Of a stretch of DNA of 64,000 bases, positions 63,802 to 64,000 are shown in pieces. The stretch lies in the NCBI RefSeq assembly GCF_014200595.1, contig NZ_JACHCG010000001.1:2170001-2234000 (forward strand). The letters are read 5' to 3'. Every line of letters starts with the position of its first letter. The stretch's first letter is position 1. Source of the stretch: Pedobacter cryoconitis (GTDB taxonomy: Bacteria > Bacteroidota > Bacteroidia > Sphingobacteriales > Sphingobacteriaceae). The position numbers were made by a program, and so were the translations under genes. Under the pieces are notes generated by a model. The model was not told where the DNA came from. It saw only the letters and a list, made by a program, of their open reading frames with translations, and made no database searches.

Positions 63802-64000
63802 TTAGATTGCGGGTTAATTTTCTTGTGATGAGAATATTGAATAGGCTTTTGCTATTGACAGCAGATAAAAGATAATCATAAAATCTCTTATTTTCAGTAT
63901 AATCCTTATGCTTTGCATACTTCAGCAATACAGCGGGAGACAGTCCGCAGACTGCTAAAATTAGTAAAACGATTTGCTGAGGAGGATCAGGTGATTTGAG
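63788..64000 (-). CDS. C-terminal 70 codons of an unidentified gene, cut by window edge
   Basis: Reading the minus strand from base 64000, one frame stays open for 70 codons and ends with TAA at 63788-63790, overlapping map by 14 bases. The peptide starts with a hydrophobic stretch (QQIVLLILAVCGLSPAVLL) followed by a basic, Tyr/Asn/Lys-rich tail ending NLNDYT. Composition and the short overlap with map suggest a real gene, perhaps a membrane-associated protein. I recognise no family; the rest lies outside. Confidence 0.5.
   Translation of the reverse strand, partial: LKSPDPPQQIVLLILAVCGLSPAVLLKYAKHKDYTENKRFYDYLLSAVNSKSLFNILITRKLTRNLNDYT

Noticed and set aside
1..64000. tRNA, rRNA, CRISPR arrays, insertion sequences, riboswitches
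   Set aside because: None could be supported by reading; no clover-leaf, regularly spaced repeat, transposase or known aptamer was recognised.

Overview
The window looks like chromosome from a Bacteroidota bacterium of the family Sphingobacteriaceae, most likely Pedobacter or a close relative. The basis is the low GC content, TonB receptors with carboxypeptidase-like N-terminal domains, a type IX secretion (T9SS) sorting tail, TPR/helix-turn-helix regulators, TAnnTTTG-type -7 promoter elements, lipoproteins with short LxxC boxes and the style of the GyrA and HemF proteins. No rRNA, tRNA, CRISPR array, insertion sequence or prophage was recognised. Both ends cut through genes.

Region by region: (1) 1-5147, minus strand, is a tightly coupled operon: ethanolamine-type permease, glutamine-synthetase-like ligase, iron-type alcohol dehydrogenase, class I glutamine-amidotransferase-like hydrolase and aldehyde dehydrogenase (cut by the window edge). 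Together these match every step of a gamma-glutamyl route from ethanolamine to glycine. (2) 5751-13045, plus strand, is a class III aminotransferase, zinc dehydrogenase, HAD phosphatase, MFS transporter and TonB receptor; this could be an amino-sugar or aminocyclitol type cassette, substrate unknown. (3) 13257-15938 is a secreted alpha-galactosidase-like enzyme with a CBM and a T9SS tail. (4) 16214-18243 is a probable contact-dependent (T6SS-type) metalloprotease toxin with an overlapping membrane-anchored immunity gene. (5) 18320-25094 holds two TPR proteins, gyrA, hemF and a fasciclin lipoprotein. (6) 25255-30176, plus strand, holds a DUF4442 protein, an AlbA_2 protein, MATE and CDF transporters and a membrane metallophosphoesterase.

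(7) 30222-34029 contains a 1132-residue GH18 / NodB deacetylase / GT2 fusion, apparently a one-chain version of the PgaB plus PgaC machinery. (8) 34172-39038 has DNA polymerase IV, a Qnr-like pentapeptide protein, an esterase-like lipoprotein and two tandem astacin-like lipoproteins. (9) 39105-47463 is a five-gene operon (TonB receptor, beta-helix lipoprotein, beta-propeller phytase, purple acid phosphatase, imelysin-like/di-haem peroxidase fusion) that looks like a phytate phosphorus and iron scavenging system. A TPR/HTH regulator (47746-49341) lies just upstream. (10) 49562-56320 has a DUF3606 protein, cardiolipin synthase, a lone receiver protein, an aminotransferase and an ndh2-response regulator-histidine kinase operon. 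(11) 56428-61663 is an mprF-acvB/virJ-anmK operon coupling synthesis and hydrolysis of aminoacyl-phosphatidylglycerol with cell-wall recycling. (12) 61755-64000 holds an MFS exporter, map, and the end of an unidentified gene.

The strongest candidates for something under-described are the ethanolamine gamma-glutamylation operon, the toxin-immunity pair, the GH18-NodB-GT2 fusion, the phytate/iron operon and the aminotransferase-dehydrogenase-phosphatase cassette.
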